A stretch of 64,000 bases of DNA from Dichetophora obliterata (GCA_963920525.1 OY986437.1:197379511-197443510), one strand, 5' to 3'. Numbered from the stretch's first letter, positions 30,675 to 42,839 are shown. Numbers and translations: made by a program. Notes: generated by a model from the sequence alone, not told the origin.

Positions 30675-32500
30675 AAGACAATTTTCTATTCAAATATGGT
30701 TTAACATCATTGTTGCGATGGCTTATGTATGTTGGCCAGCCATCTTTAATGAAGTACGAACTTTCTTCAAGGTAATATCCTTTTCAATATTTTTGCGTAT
30801 CAAATTCGCATTGATAGGTGTGTCAAAATTGTCAACAGTATAGCAAGCTTCTTCTCGATCGAATTCTGCATCAAGACTAGGGATGGCAATCCCGGGTCCC
30901 CGAAATCCCTATCTTTTTTAAGATCCGAATATCCCGGGATTATTCGATTCGAATCCCGGGATTGTTGAAAACAATTTTTTTAATATCTAATTTTTCTAAA
31001 ATCTAATTAAATCTAAAATTTTCTTATATGCAATAAATTAAGGTCTAAGTTAGGGGATAAAACCATTAATGCTTTAATTTCATAAAGATCGTATTTTGAT
31101 CAAAAGAAGGAATATTTTTACTAAGCTCTAAATAGAAAGAGGATTGTATTTATTTATTACTTAAATGTATTGACTTTGTTATTTTAATTTGAATGTGCTA
31201 TAGCATATAATTAAAGGGAGGTTTTAAGGCAAAGCGGTTAAAATTAAGGCATATTTTAGAAGATATTTTTAAAAAATTTTATTACATACACAAAAAATTT
31301 AATTCGCATGATAATTTTACATCATCACGCTGATTGTCTGAAAATTAAATGTTTTTCGAAGAAAGACTCTTGAATGCATATCTTTTACCAAAATGGAAAA
31401 TTAAGAAAATTACGAAGGGTGGAAAAAAGTGGAAAATATTGACATTATATATGACCATATTGTTGAGTGCTAAACCAAGAAAAATTTTGCAAAGACGCTC
31501 ATTTTGGTAAAAGATGTGTAGAATTATAATAGGAACAGATTAAAATAAATTTCCATTGCTCGATTAGTTTGTTTTCAGCAGTGTAGCCAGTTTTGAAAAA
31601 GTATGTTTCAAGAAAAATCGTGCTTAAAATTACTCTTCTTAGTTAAATTTACTCTGGCGCACCAGGTTTTAAGCGCTGTACAATCTGTATTATAAGCGGA
31701 ATTGATTTATTAAAGGATAATTGAAATATTGCTGTTTAAATTCTGATTTAAAATAATTTTATGTAAGCAGTTACTGCTAAAGCTTAGTATGCTGTAGGAA
31801 CAAAAATTTTTAGGCATTTAATTCTACACCCAAAATTTTGGTGTAGACTCAACACTAACACATACCATAAAGTGTTTGTTGAATGTGGTAGTTGAACGTT
31901 ATTGTTGAATGTCAAATTTCCACTCCAATTCAATGTACGGCCATATAAAAGGCAGCGAAACTTTGACATTTGAACTCTCCAATCAAGGTTGTGAACTTGG
32001 CTGCATTGAACAATTTTTTCGCTTCAACAGCGTACTAACCAACGAAAAAAAGTTTCGCTACCTTTTCGCTGTCAAAAACGCGATGTATTTCTTACGAAAG
32101 ATTTTTTTCGCTTCTACAGCATTCTAAGCTTAAACCGAAAATATGTATTTGTACATATATTACAAAAACTATGCTATAAATTACTGAAGATATATGATTG
32201 GTCAAATTTTATGTTTGGTTTTTTTTTTCTTTGAATTAGTACAAATTGCGCTTCTTTGTTATATCAATTTAATACAGAGTATGTACTATAAAAGAATAGA
32301 AGTGAATGTGTTGCACTTTTTAGCAAAAAAAAAAAAAATAACGAAATAAAACTTTCTTGAATTTCGGGACGATCCCGGGATCCCGGGATTGTATTTTCAT
32401 ATCCCGAATATCCCGGGATCGAAAAAACTCCAAAAATTGCCATCCCTAATCAGGACCGATTGGCAGCCACGATAAGGCATCTGCTTTTTCGTGCTCGGAC
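30675..32500 (-). pseudogene. Gypsy/Ty3-type pol fragment (RNase H end to pre-integrase), split
   Basis: On the minus strand, 32500-32457 reads SEHEKADALSWLPIGP, the end of a Gypsy RNase H (cf. NADALSRLP). After the hAT-like insert (30878-32448) the frame continues as EFDREEACYTVDNFD...INANLIRKNIEKD. With a frameshift it then reads DGWPTYISH and LNRKLSLVVHDQIIY, the spacer before the integrase zinc finger. The rest of the element is missing. This is a short, old fragment. Confidence 0.75.
30878..32448. mobile_element. Non-autonomous hAT-like element with CCCGGG-rich ends (1571 bp)
   Basis: The ends TAGGGATGGCAAT (30878) and ATTGCCATCCCTA (ending 32448) are inverted repeats. The 8 bp duplication is ATCAAGAC / ATCAGGAC, with one mismatch. 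Both subterminal zones carry repeated ATCCCGGGAT palindromes. No transposase was found inside. It sits in the Gypsy pol fragment. Confidence 0.9.
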
Positions 32501-33329
32501 CTACACTCAAAACATTTATTAGTAAAATTTCTACGAATTATATTCGTAAACAAAATATTCGTACAATGTACAAAGTATTTATATTGTGATATCTTTACGA
32601 ATTCATTCGTAAAATGTTTCTAATAACTGATGTATCTACGATATATTTGTTTTATTTACTAACTAGCAAATACTTGCTGCTTCGCCTGCGATGAAAATAT
32701 TAAATATAAGCTATGTAAACATTTAAAATCTTAAACTTATTATATTATTTTTCACTGTAACCAAATAATTATTGAAAAAGGACCGTTTTTCCCGCAGGAA
32801 TCTCTTTTCGTTTCATATAAAAAACATTTCCATTTTGTTTTACTGAGAGCGAATAAAAAGTTTTTGAAAGATTTGTAATTTTCTAATATCATGTTTTTAA
32901 ATAAGTCGTTTTGGGTTATATTTACATTGTTTCATCAATGTTAGTTTACAGATTTTACTCATGAATTTCCTGACAACACATCTAGCAGTACCTTCACAGT
33001 AACACGAGAAATAACTCGCTTTAGCTCGTATCTATATCACACATTGATTATTAGAGGCACCAAATGATATCCTTTTTTAATCCAACGTTTATCAACTCAG
33101 AAAACTTTATATGTCCTTGTGTAGACTAATTGCAATTTGACGTTAATTTTTCGCATTCCCTCTTTAACTGCTCTTTTTCGCGTTTCTGTAAGCTTATCTT
33201 TTACACGAATAAAAAAACTTATAACAAAAAAAAAACCAACCACTGCAAAGTAAAAAATAATTTTAAATTACTTTTCACATTCACTCTTGGTCAAATTTGA
33301 TAATTTATTTATGTATAGCATTAAATTGT

Positions 33330-33959
33330 AAATCTTATTATGATAATTTTTTTTCTATTTTGTATTATCATAAATATATTAATTTCTCCATGAATAAAAA
33401 AACCTTTAAAGCCAGAGCGCTTATTTTATAAAAGCCTGATTATATTAGCGCCGACTTTAAAGGTTTTTTATTCATGGAGAAATTAATATATATTTTTTTT
33501 TTAAAGATCAAAGAACCAAGGCATGCGCCTAATACAAACAAGGTTTGGTCTTTGACCTGAAAGGAAAGGGATAGATTTATTTAGAGGAATTGGTTGGAAC
33601 CATACGTGAATTATTGATAAGGCAAAACAACCATGAAAGACAATTTCCATTACTTTTAACCGAGGCTAGTGTTATGCCTTAACCTCGGCAAGCATTTCCA
33701 GTCCTAAGTTGTTCGTGTCCTTCAATTCCACATTTTCCACAATTTAATCGTGGATTTTTAGTTTTCCATAATTCTTAAATGTAGGTAAGAACAAAGAAAG
33801 TGAAAAGAACCATGCCCCCGAACCCGGATTCGAACCAGAGACCTCTGGGTTGATAGTCTAGCGCACTCTCCACAGAGCACTAGACTACAGAGGCCGACTT
33901 TTTATGATAATATTTATGATAATAATACAAAATAGAAAAAAATTATAATCATAAGATTT
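33330..33959. mobile_element. Long-palindrome MITE split by a SINE
   Basis: The left arm is continuous (33330-33411). Its complement is present in two parts: 33455-33492 (GGTTTTTTATTCATGGAG) and 33902-33959 (ACAAAATAGAAAAAAATTATA). The 43 bp loop is 33412-33454. A SINE occupies the gap. Arms were about 80 bp before the interruption. Confidence 0.85.
33493..33898 (-). mobile_element. tRNA-derived SINE, copy 1
   Basis: On the minus strand it begins GGCCTCTGTAGTCTAGTG near 33896, with GGTTCGAATCC as B box. The body contains ATTGTGGAAAATGTGGAAT and a T-run end at the + strand left side (33493-33503 region). A second, opposite-strand copy at 44139-44458 shares head and body. Copy 1 carries an extra 8 bp (CTCTGTGG) in the head. 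Confidence 0.85.
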
Positions 33960-35160
33960 CCAATTTAATACTATATATTTATTGAGTAAAGTATATTTTA
34001 ATATTCCTCTTCGTCCTAGAAGATCTTTTGAGTTACTCCACACTTTAGTAGAACGAATTATTTGCAAAATGAACCTCTTAGAAGCGCTTGCGGTGATTTT
34101 AATTTTGTATCTGATGTTATATCCTTAAGTGAATCCATGGACTCAATCAAACATAAAATTATAGAATACCTGCAGTACCGTCGTTGATTATGTAAAGTTC
34201 TTTCAAACATATATCTGATGCATCTGGTGATTTGTAAACATATTAATATAACAATCTAAATGGATAAATGGACCTAAGCGTAAAATGGAAAATTTTGGTG
34301 AATAAACATCTAAATAATCTGAATGGACCTAAAACTGGGATCTTCAATTGCCTCATATCTTCATGATGATTGTAACTACATTTGTCGACGGTACCGTGGT
34401 GTCTTGGTGTCTTTTTACCTCTTGAAACACTACGTTAGATCGATTTGTAATATATTAATATGAGTGGCCGATAAGACCTAGTTTGTCTTGGTGCCTGCGT
34501 TCGCAACTGGTTTTCTTTATTTTATAAAAATTGGTTTGGTGGAGTTGACCTAGTTTGTCGAGTAACCACCCTGTAAGCCTGGACCTCACCGGCTTCAGGA
34601 AGACAGAACGATATATATTATATATTTACCTTTTGAAGTGGTGTTTTATTGGGTATGAGACCTTGTTTGTCACACGACTCCGCCGGATACAAAAATTGTT
34701 GCTAACTTGACCTTGTTTGTCTTAAAAACGCAACCCTGCTTTGCTGTTTGCTGTCTGATATTATCGATTTTGACTTAACTTTTTTTTTTTTGTTATTTTT
34801 TATACTTTAATTAAATTATATATTTTAAGCAATTTATTAAAACTTTTTAGTTTGTTAATAATACATGATTTCAATCAAAATCATACTTTTTATTTTTGAA
34901 TTGTATTAAATATCTTATTTTATAATTTTAAATTTGCTGTAAAACCTGTTAAGGTTTAGCAATCAAGTAAATAAATAAATAAATAAATAAAAATAAATAA
35001 ATTATCAAATTTGGCCAAGAATCAATGTGAAAAGTAATTTAAAATTATTTTTTAATTTGTAGTATTTTTGAAGTTGGTTTTTTTTAAAAAAAAGTTTTTA
35101 TTTCTTCCTTTTTAGAGATTATGATAACAATTTTTCCTATTCTTGTAACGAATTTTCGTA
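33960..35160. other. No gene; minor repeats
   Basis: A motif GACCTAGTTTGTC / GACCTTGTTTGTC recurs four times between 34477 and 34720. An (AAAT)n microsatellite is at 34967-35001. No coding homology was seen. Confidence 0.5.
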
Positions 35161-35169
35161 ACCTAGTGT

Positions 35170-35755
35170 CAACATTAACTAAGAAACAGTATTTTTTATA
35201 TTACCACGCACTTTTGTCCAATAACGCCCACTTTCTTGACCGTAAATTTTCATAATTATGCCCACCCCTGTATCTAATTTCAGTGTCCTAGTGTCAATAA
35301 TATTCGAGTTACGGCGTTTTTCTACTATTGCCACGCCTTTGTCGAACAACGCCCACTTTCTTGACCGTAATTTGTAATAATTGTTCCAACCCCTGTACCA
35401 ATTTCCAGTACCCAAGTATCAATATTAACTGAGATACAGTATTTTTCTTATATTGCCACGCCCTTTTGTCCAACAACGACCACTTTCTTCACAGTAAATT
35501 TTCATAATTATGCCTACCCATGTCGACAAAAGTCCCCTGTACCTAATTTCAGTACCCTAGTGTCAATATAATTCGAGTTACAGCGTTTTTCTAATATTGC
35601 CACGCCTTTTATCGAATAACGCCCACTTTTATGAACATAACTTTTAATAATTGTGTCTACCCCTGTACTAAATTTCAGTACTGTAGTGTTAATATAATTC
35701 GATATAAAAGTTTTTCTTATATTGCCACGCCCCTGTGTCGAATACCACCAATTTT
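35170..35755. repeat. Tandem repeat, ~125-145 bp unit, about 4.5 copies
   Basis: Units carry TTGCCACGCC, AACGCCCACTTTCTTGAC, AATAATT and CCCTGTACC...TTTCAGTACC. TTGCCACGC-type starts lie near 35203, 35329, 35453, 35597 and 35721. The fourth interval is longer because of a ~20 bp insertion. Confidence 0.85.
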
Positions 35756-36599
35756 TTTAGACGGGCACCTCCGCGTCTAATAAATCTATCAGGTGACAAA
35801 AAATTGTGGCATTTAAAAAAAAAACCAACCAATTTGAGCACCTCCTCCTTTTTGAAGTCGGTTAACCAAAATAGAATATGTTACAGCAGATATGACGAAA
35901 ATTTGAAGTGTTTACAATTGTATATATGGGCATTTCCACAGGAAAGTCTACCGAGATCAAAAAATTTAAACTTATTAAAAACTTATTATTTGATATTATT
36001 TGATATTATCTAAGAGAAACATTTTAATTTTATTAATTTAAGCAATTTAAGCAAAAGCATAAATTTATTTACCATGATGATCAAATCGTCTGCCGTGTAT
36101 CACAATTGTAGTTTTTCTTTTTCATAAATGTTTGGTAAATGTTTCGTAAGCTTTTTTGTTTTAGTAAAAATGGAAGGCATTGGCTAAAGATAATAGGGGT
36201 ACTCACACTGACTTGGTTAGTTGGGTATGGGTAAATTGAGTACTTTTGGTTATTGCGAGCACTCTAAATTACAATTGAGTACTTTGCAGAAGAGTTTTGA
36301 GCAGTGCTGCATGTTTGTTTGATCTCCCCGGCTTATATAGCTGATGAGAGATGAGTGACAGCTGGAAGAGGGTTGCCAACAAATCATTTTTTATCATTTT
36401 ATGTGCGAAAAATTTAGGCCGTTAATTGAGCGTAAAAAAGTTCTTTTATATACGAGTAATTTTTAACGTGAACTTCGCAGCATCTTACCATTTATTAGTA
36501 ATCCAGGGGAAAACGTTGTCCTGTCACAGACCGGCTTACTGTCATATAAGAATTTTCATGCCAATCGAAAAATACTTTTAATTTTTTGTATATCTGAAC

Positions 36600-37125
36600 A
36601 GGCATAACTGCAGTGCGACTACGCCCATTTTTAGTTCAGTTTCCGAAAGTAACTATATGCACAAATTTACCAAATTTTAGTCTAATACGACCAAAACCGT
36701 TTAAAAAATATCATTTTTATTGATTTGTAGGCGGTAAAAGGGGGTTTGGCAAAATTTTCCTAAACTATCTCGTAGGCGAAACAAATCGAGTGCCAAAATT
36801 TCAGCGCAATCAGCCCAGTAGTCAATTATAATGATTTATGAAAAAGTGGACTTTGCTATAGAGCAACCACGCCCATTTTTAGTACTGTTCTCGAAAGTAA
36901 CCATACAAACTAAATTACCAAATTTAAGTCTTATACGACCAAAATCTTCTTAAATAAAGTCTTTTTATTGATTTGTGGGCTGTAAAAGAGGGCGTGAACA
37001 TCCATTTTTAATACAGTTTCAAACAATAACCATACAAACTAAATTACCAAATTTTAGTCTAATACGGTCAAAACCGTCCGAAATACATCATTTCTATTGA
37101 TTTGAGGGCGGTGAAAAGGGGTGTG
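36600..37125. repeat. Diverged repeat units with CGCCCATTTTTAGT
   Basis: Blocks starting near 36623, 36868 and 36998 share ACGCCCATTTTTAGT, AACCATACAAACTAAATTACC, AGTCTAATACGACCAAAACC and TATTGATTTGTGGGC. Spacing is irregular (about 245 and 130 bp). A (CAA)n run is at 37443-37463. Confidence 0.75.
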
Positions 37126-37754
37126 GCTTTCTTTATTAACCGAGATATTAACTTTATTAACGGAGATATTAACAGATATTGTAAATTTGGTTGCCTTAGG
37201 TGTTACCGTTCCTGAGATCTTAAGAGACACCGCACGAACGATTTTACGTATATAGAAGGGCTGTAAATGTAGTCGTGCCAAAATTTATACATCTAGTGTC
37301 CACCTCTTGGTCTCATAGCAAATACTAACCAAGTTTCATTACAAAAATATTATTCGAGATATTAGCCTTGAAAACAAATTTTATAAATTTGATGCTCTTA
37401 GGTCAATTATTGCCTATTTTTTAAGTAAGTTTTTAAGAAGGAAACAACAACAACAACAACAACTCTGTATAGAATCACTCACTTAGCTGACTAGACAGTC
37501 TGTTTCGGAAATCGCTATATAAATCTTCAGTAGTCTTTGAGTGATTAAGCTGTGATCAACTCACTGTTTAAATTAGTATATGACTTCGCAGATTTAGGAA
37601 TTCATTCTTTTGAATTGTATGGCTGCTAATCATATGACAGTTCAAAGCAGTAGGCTATTTATAGATCACCGCCATCAACTCTACCAAGGTTGCCATCTGT
37701 TTTAGTTAGACTTAAGTCTTTTACATGCCGCATATTTAGAATACAGAACATCAA

Positions 37755-39475
37755 TATATATAAAATGGAATGTGTGTTTGTTTATTTGTTTGTTTGTTTG
37801 TACCTTATAGGAGACCATACCTCTGGACCGATCTTCCTGAAATTGTTACAGCATTTAACTGGGACTCTGGCATGATGAATAGGGTACTTTTTTCGACCAC
37901 GCCCACTTACACCCACTTTTTTAAAATTATGTAATTGCTCCCATATAGTTTTTAACAGATTTACTTCAAATTGTATACACATTATACTCCAGGCGAGGTA
38001 GAAATTAACATTTTTACGCCACTCCCCCTTTCACGCCCCTTTTCACGCCAAATTTAAGTTTTAAATTTTTTGTTCTCTGTACAAATTTGTTCCTTCCAAC
38101 GGATTATTTTTTATTTGGTAGTATAATGCTCTTAATACTGTTAACGTCGCCATATTACTATGAACCACGCCCACTTAACCACCCCCTTTTTTAATTCAGA
38201 TACTTACTTATACCACTAACAATGTTTGCTATACAAAATACTTTTTTTGTAATATGTATTTACCTAAAGTTTTATATACTTTTTATCTACAGGTAAGGTA
38301 GCCATATATTTTTTTATTACCAAATCCCCCTTTTTCGCCCCATTTTACTTTAATTATAATTAATCTGCTTTCAATCTATATATATAAAAATTAATGTCTG
38401 TCTGTCTGTTTGTTTGTTTGTTTGTGCTTTATAGGAGGCCAAACCCTTGGACCGATCTTCCTGAAACTTTCACAGCATTTTACTATGACTCTGGAAAGAA
38501 TAATAGGCTGTATGAAGTTTTTATTGGACAAAGGGCGTGGCACTGCCCATATAACCCAAAAATTTAAATCGCCATATTTTGGGCATTTTTTGACCTACGT
38601 TGATGCTATTTGGTACATATGGTATTGGCATAATAAGGAATACGTACCAGGAGAAAATTGAGTGGGACCACGCCCCTTTTTAGGAAAATTAAAAATCGTA
38701 ATGTAGTCTTAACTACTGGACCGATCGTCATTAAATTTTCACAATAGGATATTCTTACGAAATAATAAATTCTTGACTATATAAAGTTGTGAGTAGACGA
38801 AGGGGCGTGGCCTCGCCCATATAACCCAAAATTTAAAATCGTCATATCTTGGGCATTTTTTGACCAACGGCGGCAGTATTTGCTATATATGGTATTGGCA
38901 TGAATAGAATACGTACTAAAAGAAAAGTGGGCGGAGCACGCCCCTTTGTTTGCGATATATTGGAGGCTGGACCTGATAACCGATCTTAAATTTTCACAGC
39001 GTTCAGCTTTGACTCAGGAATACTTATTACATGATAATATTTTTCGACCATGCACACTTCTGCACCTACTTTTTTACTACGTTTATTAACGGCTTTACCA
39101 CAAATTTAAAATACATATTAATTAAAATAGTGGGGTAGCCATTCTCTTTCTTCCACCACTGTCTTCAAAACAGCTGATTTTATAATACGTGTTAATTAAA
39201 ATAGAGAGTGGTGTAACCCCATTCTCATTCTCCCACAACTGACTGCGAAACAGCTGATTGTGTAATTGCTGCTTTTTGATTGGTCTAAAAATAAAAAGGG
39301 GGAGCATGAAGCAAATTACATGCGATTCAGTGCTGAATTCTAATTGGTTTACAACAAAAAAGGAGGCGAAGCATTGCAATAATTAAATTAAATAAATAAA
39401 TTTTTGTAAATATATAAATACTTTTAATTTTATTTTATACGAGGGGGGTAGCGAAGCACACCGGGTTCAGCTAGT
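37755..39475. repeat. Repeat block with TGTTTGTT tracts and GGACCGATCTTCCTGAAA motif
   Basis: The phrase GACCGATCTTCCTGAAA plus TTACAGCATTT and GACTCTGG recurs near 37825, 38452, 38711 and 38978, with GGCGTGG / CACGCCC between. Two copies are headed by TGTTTGTTTGTTTG microsatellites. The right end (AGCGAAGCAC...GGTTCAGCTAGTA at 39452-39475) is an inverted, diverged match to ACTAGCAAATACTTGCTGCTTCGCC near 32661. This suggests a larger element bounded by CTAGC...GCTTCGC ends. Confidence 0.7.
39115..39260. repeat. ~72 bp tandem duplication
   Basis: TTAATTAAAATAG...GGTGTAACC/GGGGTAGCC...ATTCTC...AAACAGCTGATT occurs twice in a row, starting near 39117 and 39190. Confidence 0.75.
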
Positions 39476-39479
39476 ATGG

Positions 39480-40640
39480 AGATAAAAGTGGATACTGAAA
39501 ATGTTCGTTTCTTTCTGAAGATTTTCTGAAGTTTTTATAATAAGTCTTACATTCATTCTCAACTTTACCGTGTTCGGGCAAAATAAAATTTGCAAAAAAA
39601 CAAATCATTTGCGCTCCACCTTACTGTAAATTCATATGTCAGTTTTTGTTCCCACTTAAAAATATTTGTTTTTTTTTAACTACTCGTCTGCAGTTTTACA
39701 TGTCCGTCTCTTTACCTGTATTCCACATTATCCGTCTGTCGGTCTGTTTGCTTTTGACAGTCCGTCCACTACACATTTATTTAATTTTGCAATATAAATC
39801 AGAGGACAAAAAAATCACCCAAAGTCTCATTAGATTTCTGCAAAAAGCTGTTTAACTTCTTGTGGTACGGAAATTTTATTATAAAAAGTAGCCTTGAGGT
39901 AATATAATATTTTTTATTATTATTTATTTTTATTTTATTTAATATTATAATTATTAACAAAATTCATAACATAACTTATTCAATTTTTTTTACAAAAAGT
40001 GGTTTATTTTGTCCCAACATACCACAAAGGTTTATTTTTCAGTGGTTCAGATTTTTTTCCATGGTATTTCAAAGAGTTAAAGCGCTCATGAATACATGCT
40101 CAAGATGAGAGAGTATAAATGTGCAAAGCTGCCCAACACCGCAATAGAAATAATGACAAAAACCATAGTAGAACTAGTTAGGGCTGAATGTGCTCTCTTT
40201 CTTACTGACCATAACTGTCAAACTCAGCCATTTTGGTATTTTTGTCAATTTTTGCTGTCATATTGCATTCTCATTGGTTGCAGATTTTGTATGAAATGTC
40301 AACTTCGTTTTGGCAGTTTCGGTCACCGGCTCTCCGCCCTAACACTACCTTGTCTAATTTTGCCATGACAGCCATGACAGTATAGCAGAGGAAAAGAGAG
40401 TAAAATCTTTATGCTTTTTTTGTGTCTTCTAGCATTTTAATGAAGCAATGATTTTTCTGTTGTTTTTTTTTTTTTGCTACTTTATAAACTTAATTTTGAA
40501 TACCTTTTAAGAGTGCTTTTAAAAAATTAATGATGCAAGATTTTAAGTTAAATATTAGTTATTTTAGTGAAAGAATTACTAAAATTGGTTGTGTAGTTCT
40601 TAAGTTTAGCGTCGTCGCAGATACGTGAGAAGTCTTTTAT
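39480..40640. other. No recognised gene
   Basis: A 90-codon plus frame at 40096-40368 has no recognised domain. No RNA gene or transposon signature was identified. Confidence 0.5.
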
Positions 40641-40974
40641 ATAACAGTATAGATCATATTCGTAAACAAAAATACAATAATTCGTATTAGTGCTTAGTAC
40701 GAATGATTGTGTACATATAAGTCATAATATTCGTGAAATTCTCGTACGAATAACTTCGTAATTTCATTCATTACATTCGTAGTATTTACTAGTGCTTTCG
40801 TACTAGTTACGAATGAAAAATAATATTTGTAGAACAAATTCATTCGTTGGTTGACTGTACGAATTATTAGTAGAATGTACGAATTATTTGTTGAGCTTAA
40901 AAAATTAAGAGCTTTAAAATTCAGCCTGGTTTGTCGAACAACTACAGAATATAAGGAACTGTATGATAGATAGT

Positions 40975-41340
40975 AAAGTGACTGTAGCCTACTGGTAGAG
41001 TGCATGGCGCGTAAGCTAAAGAGCCGAGGTTCAAACCCCAGTTTAGACAGATTTTGTTTTTTTTGGCTGGTCGTCGAACAAGAACAACAACAGAATATGA
41101 GGAAATTTAGCCTATTGGTAGAGTGCGTGGCCCGTAAGCTAAAGAGCCGAGGTTCAAACCCCAGCTCAGACAAAATTTTTTTTTTTGCTAGTTTGTCGGT
41201 CAACTACAGAATGTAAGGAACTGAATGATTGTAAAGCGGCTGGAAATGTATGATTGTAAAGTAGCTGCAACCTATTGGTAGAGTGTTTGGACCGTAAGTT
41301 AAAAAGTCGAGGTTCAAACTCCAGCTCAGACAGAATGTTT
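40975..41340 (+). repeat. Array of three tRNA-like (SINE-head) units
   Basis: Three units (about 40982-41050, 41107-41172, 41265-41335) each read TAGCCTAYTGGTAGAGTG (A box), CCGTAAGCTAAAGAGCCGA and GGTTCAAACCCCAG (B box), then CTCAGACA and a T-run. Spacers share GTCGAACAA...ACAACAGAATAT. The head recurs in the SINE at 49170. Stem pairing is too poor for working tRNAs. Confidence 0.8.
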
Positions 41341-41360
41341 TTTTTCGTTATTAGATATTC

Positions 41361-41924
41361 AGCCCTATTCCAGAATCCGTCGTAATGAATTTCCGAACGT
41401 AAAGCTACGCTACGAATACGACAAAATTGCTAATCAAAATTCCGAACGAAACTTCCCCTTTTCGAAATTACGAAAATTCATTGCAATTGCAATTTTCACT
41501 CAATAAAAGGAAGATTTCTCACAAAGAGAATCTATGAAAATTCGTCGAAGAATATTACGAGATTCCATCAACACTTTGTAAATGGATTACGAAATGTAGG
41601 AAACGAACTAAATAAATTTCAACTAACATATTCACAGGTTTAAAAGAAAATATTTTACTTACATTAACCAAAAATTAATTAAAAGTTTTATTTTACGACC
41701 TAATTCGATTAAAATTTAATTGTTTTCTTTGTCGTAAACAAATCCATCGAGGCAAGGCTTTCGTGCAAAAATCCGAAAAACAGCTGTCAAAAGTTGATGC
41801 ATTTGGATTGTGGAATAGCAATGCTACGAATGTTCGAATACGATTTAATGATTCGGATTGCAGAATACGACATTACGAATCCGAAAGAAAATTTACGCTC
41901 CGTCGGATTCTGGAATAGGGCTGA
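41361..41924. mobile_element. MITE with 23 bp inverted ends (564 bp)
   Basis: TCAGCCCTATTCCAGAATCC at the left is the exact complement of GGATTCTGGAATAGGGCTGA at the right. CGTCG/CGTCGG and repeated TACGAAT/ATTCG words follow inside. It is non-coding. It directly follows the tRNA-like array and lies within TACGAAT-rich DNA. The target duplication is uncertain. Confidence 0.85.
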
Positions 41925-42113
41925 ATATGATAATTCGTAAATGTAACAAATGTATTCATACAATATGCATTTGTTTTTATACGATTACGAATAAATATTT
42001 GTAATATGTACTAATAAATGTCGATTCTACGAATCGTAGCTGAAAAGTACGAATAAAATTCGTAGAATGGACGCAGTTATTAGTAATATTTGCACACAAA
42101 TATTTTTGAGTGT

Positions 42114-42588
42114 AAATTATATATATCAAAAAGGCATTGTTTAAGTGCCTGTAAATATTCATGTCTAAATTCGCATTTAAAATCTACACCTGAAACAGTT
42201 GGCATATTGTGATAATTTTCACCGAGTTCAATGGAACCTGCTCGTATATAATAAGAAAGTGATTTGTGAATAAATTTGATTATGCGTTCAATTTTGTTTT
42301 TTTTTTTTTGTATGTGTTTTCGTCTACTTTTTTCTTTTCCTTTATACTTTTTACACACTTTTTTCTTTTTTTGCATTTGTTCTGGTAGATTTCGCTTAAA
42401 AAACAGAACTTTTCTGTTTTTTCACACGAAACAAATTAAACAAGCGTTTTAGATAATTTGCCTATATCATGCCTTTGTAAATTAATTTCATTTATATGTA
42501 CATGTTGTAAAAGCATTGTAATAATGGCAAAAATAATTACAGTTTGAGCGATATTAGGTGCGAACCATCATACTTGCCTTTTACATAT
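42114..42588. other. No recognised gene
   Basis: A minus-strand frame (42080-42376) is Lys-rich at its start, from a T-rich run, and has no known domain. The flanks of the ACACTCAAAA element are here. Confidence 0.4.
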
Positions 42589-42589
42589 C

Positions 42590-42833
42590 GCGCATTTACT
42601 TGAAGACCGTCATAACTCAAAAAACACGATTTTTGGGTTAATGATGTGATGTAGAATTGCTCTTCATATCTGCTTCATATTGTGTAAAAATTTCAAGTTA
42701 TCTACTATTTTAAATACTCTCCGTGAGAGAAGAGAATATGTCTCTCGCTTTTCATACAAGTTTCAAGGCAGTTGAAAACTTTTAACGCAAAATCACGTTT
42801 TTTGAGTTATGACGGTCTTCAGGTAAATGAGCG
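42590..42833. mobile_element. 244 bp MITE with ~43 bp inverted ends
   Basis: GCATTTACTTGAAGACCGTC...AACTCAAAAAACACG at 42591-42630 pairs with CGTTTTTTGAGTTATGACGG...CAGGTAAATGAGC at 42795-42833. It is non-coding. Confidence 0.85.
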
Positions 42834-42839
42834 CTATAT

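Larger units (their letters stand above)
32503..42113. mobile_element. Outer ends of an interrupted repeat with ACACTCAAAA termini
   Basis: The left end (ACACTCAAAACATTTATTAG) and the complement of the right end (ACACTCAAAAATATTTGTG) face each other. Both are followed by sequence rich in TACGAAT / ATTCGTA. Similar TACGAAT-rich DNA occurs at 32540-32645, 40650-40880 and 41930-42113. The parsimonious reading is one AT-rich element split by later insertions (32.65-40.6 kb and others). No target duplication was found, so this is tentative. Confidence 0.4.

Noticed and set aside
35170..35755. CRISPR-like array
   Set aside because: Units of about 125 bp repeat throughout with no unique spacers, in a eukaryotic context; this is a tandem repeat.
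40975..41340. Cluster of functional tRNA genes
   Set aside because: The units have A and B boxes but lack matching acceptor stems. They share spacers and recur as a SINE head at 49170.
42080..42376. 98-codon minus-strand ORF as a Gypsy continuation
   Set aside because: The Lys-rich start comes from a T-run, and the remainder does not resemble any Gypsy domain.
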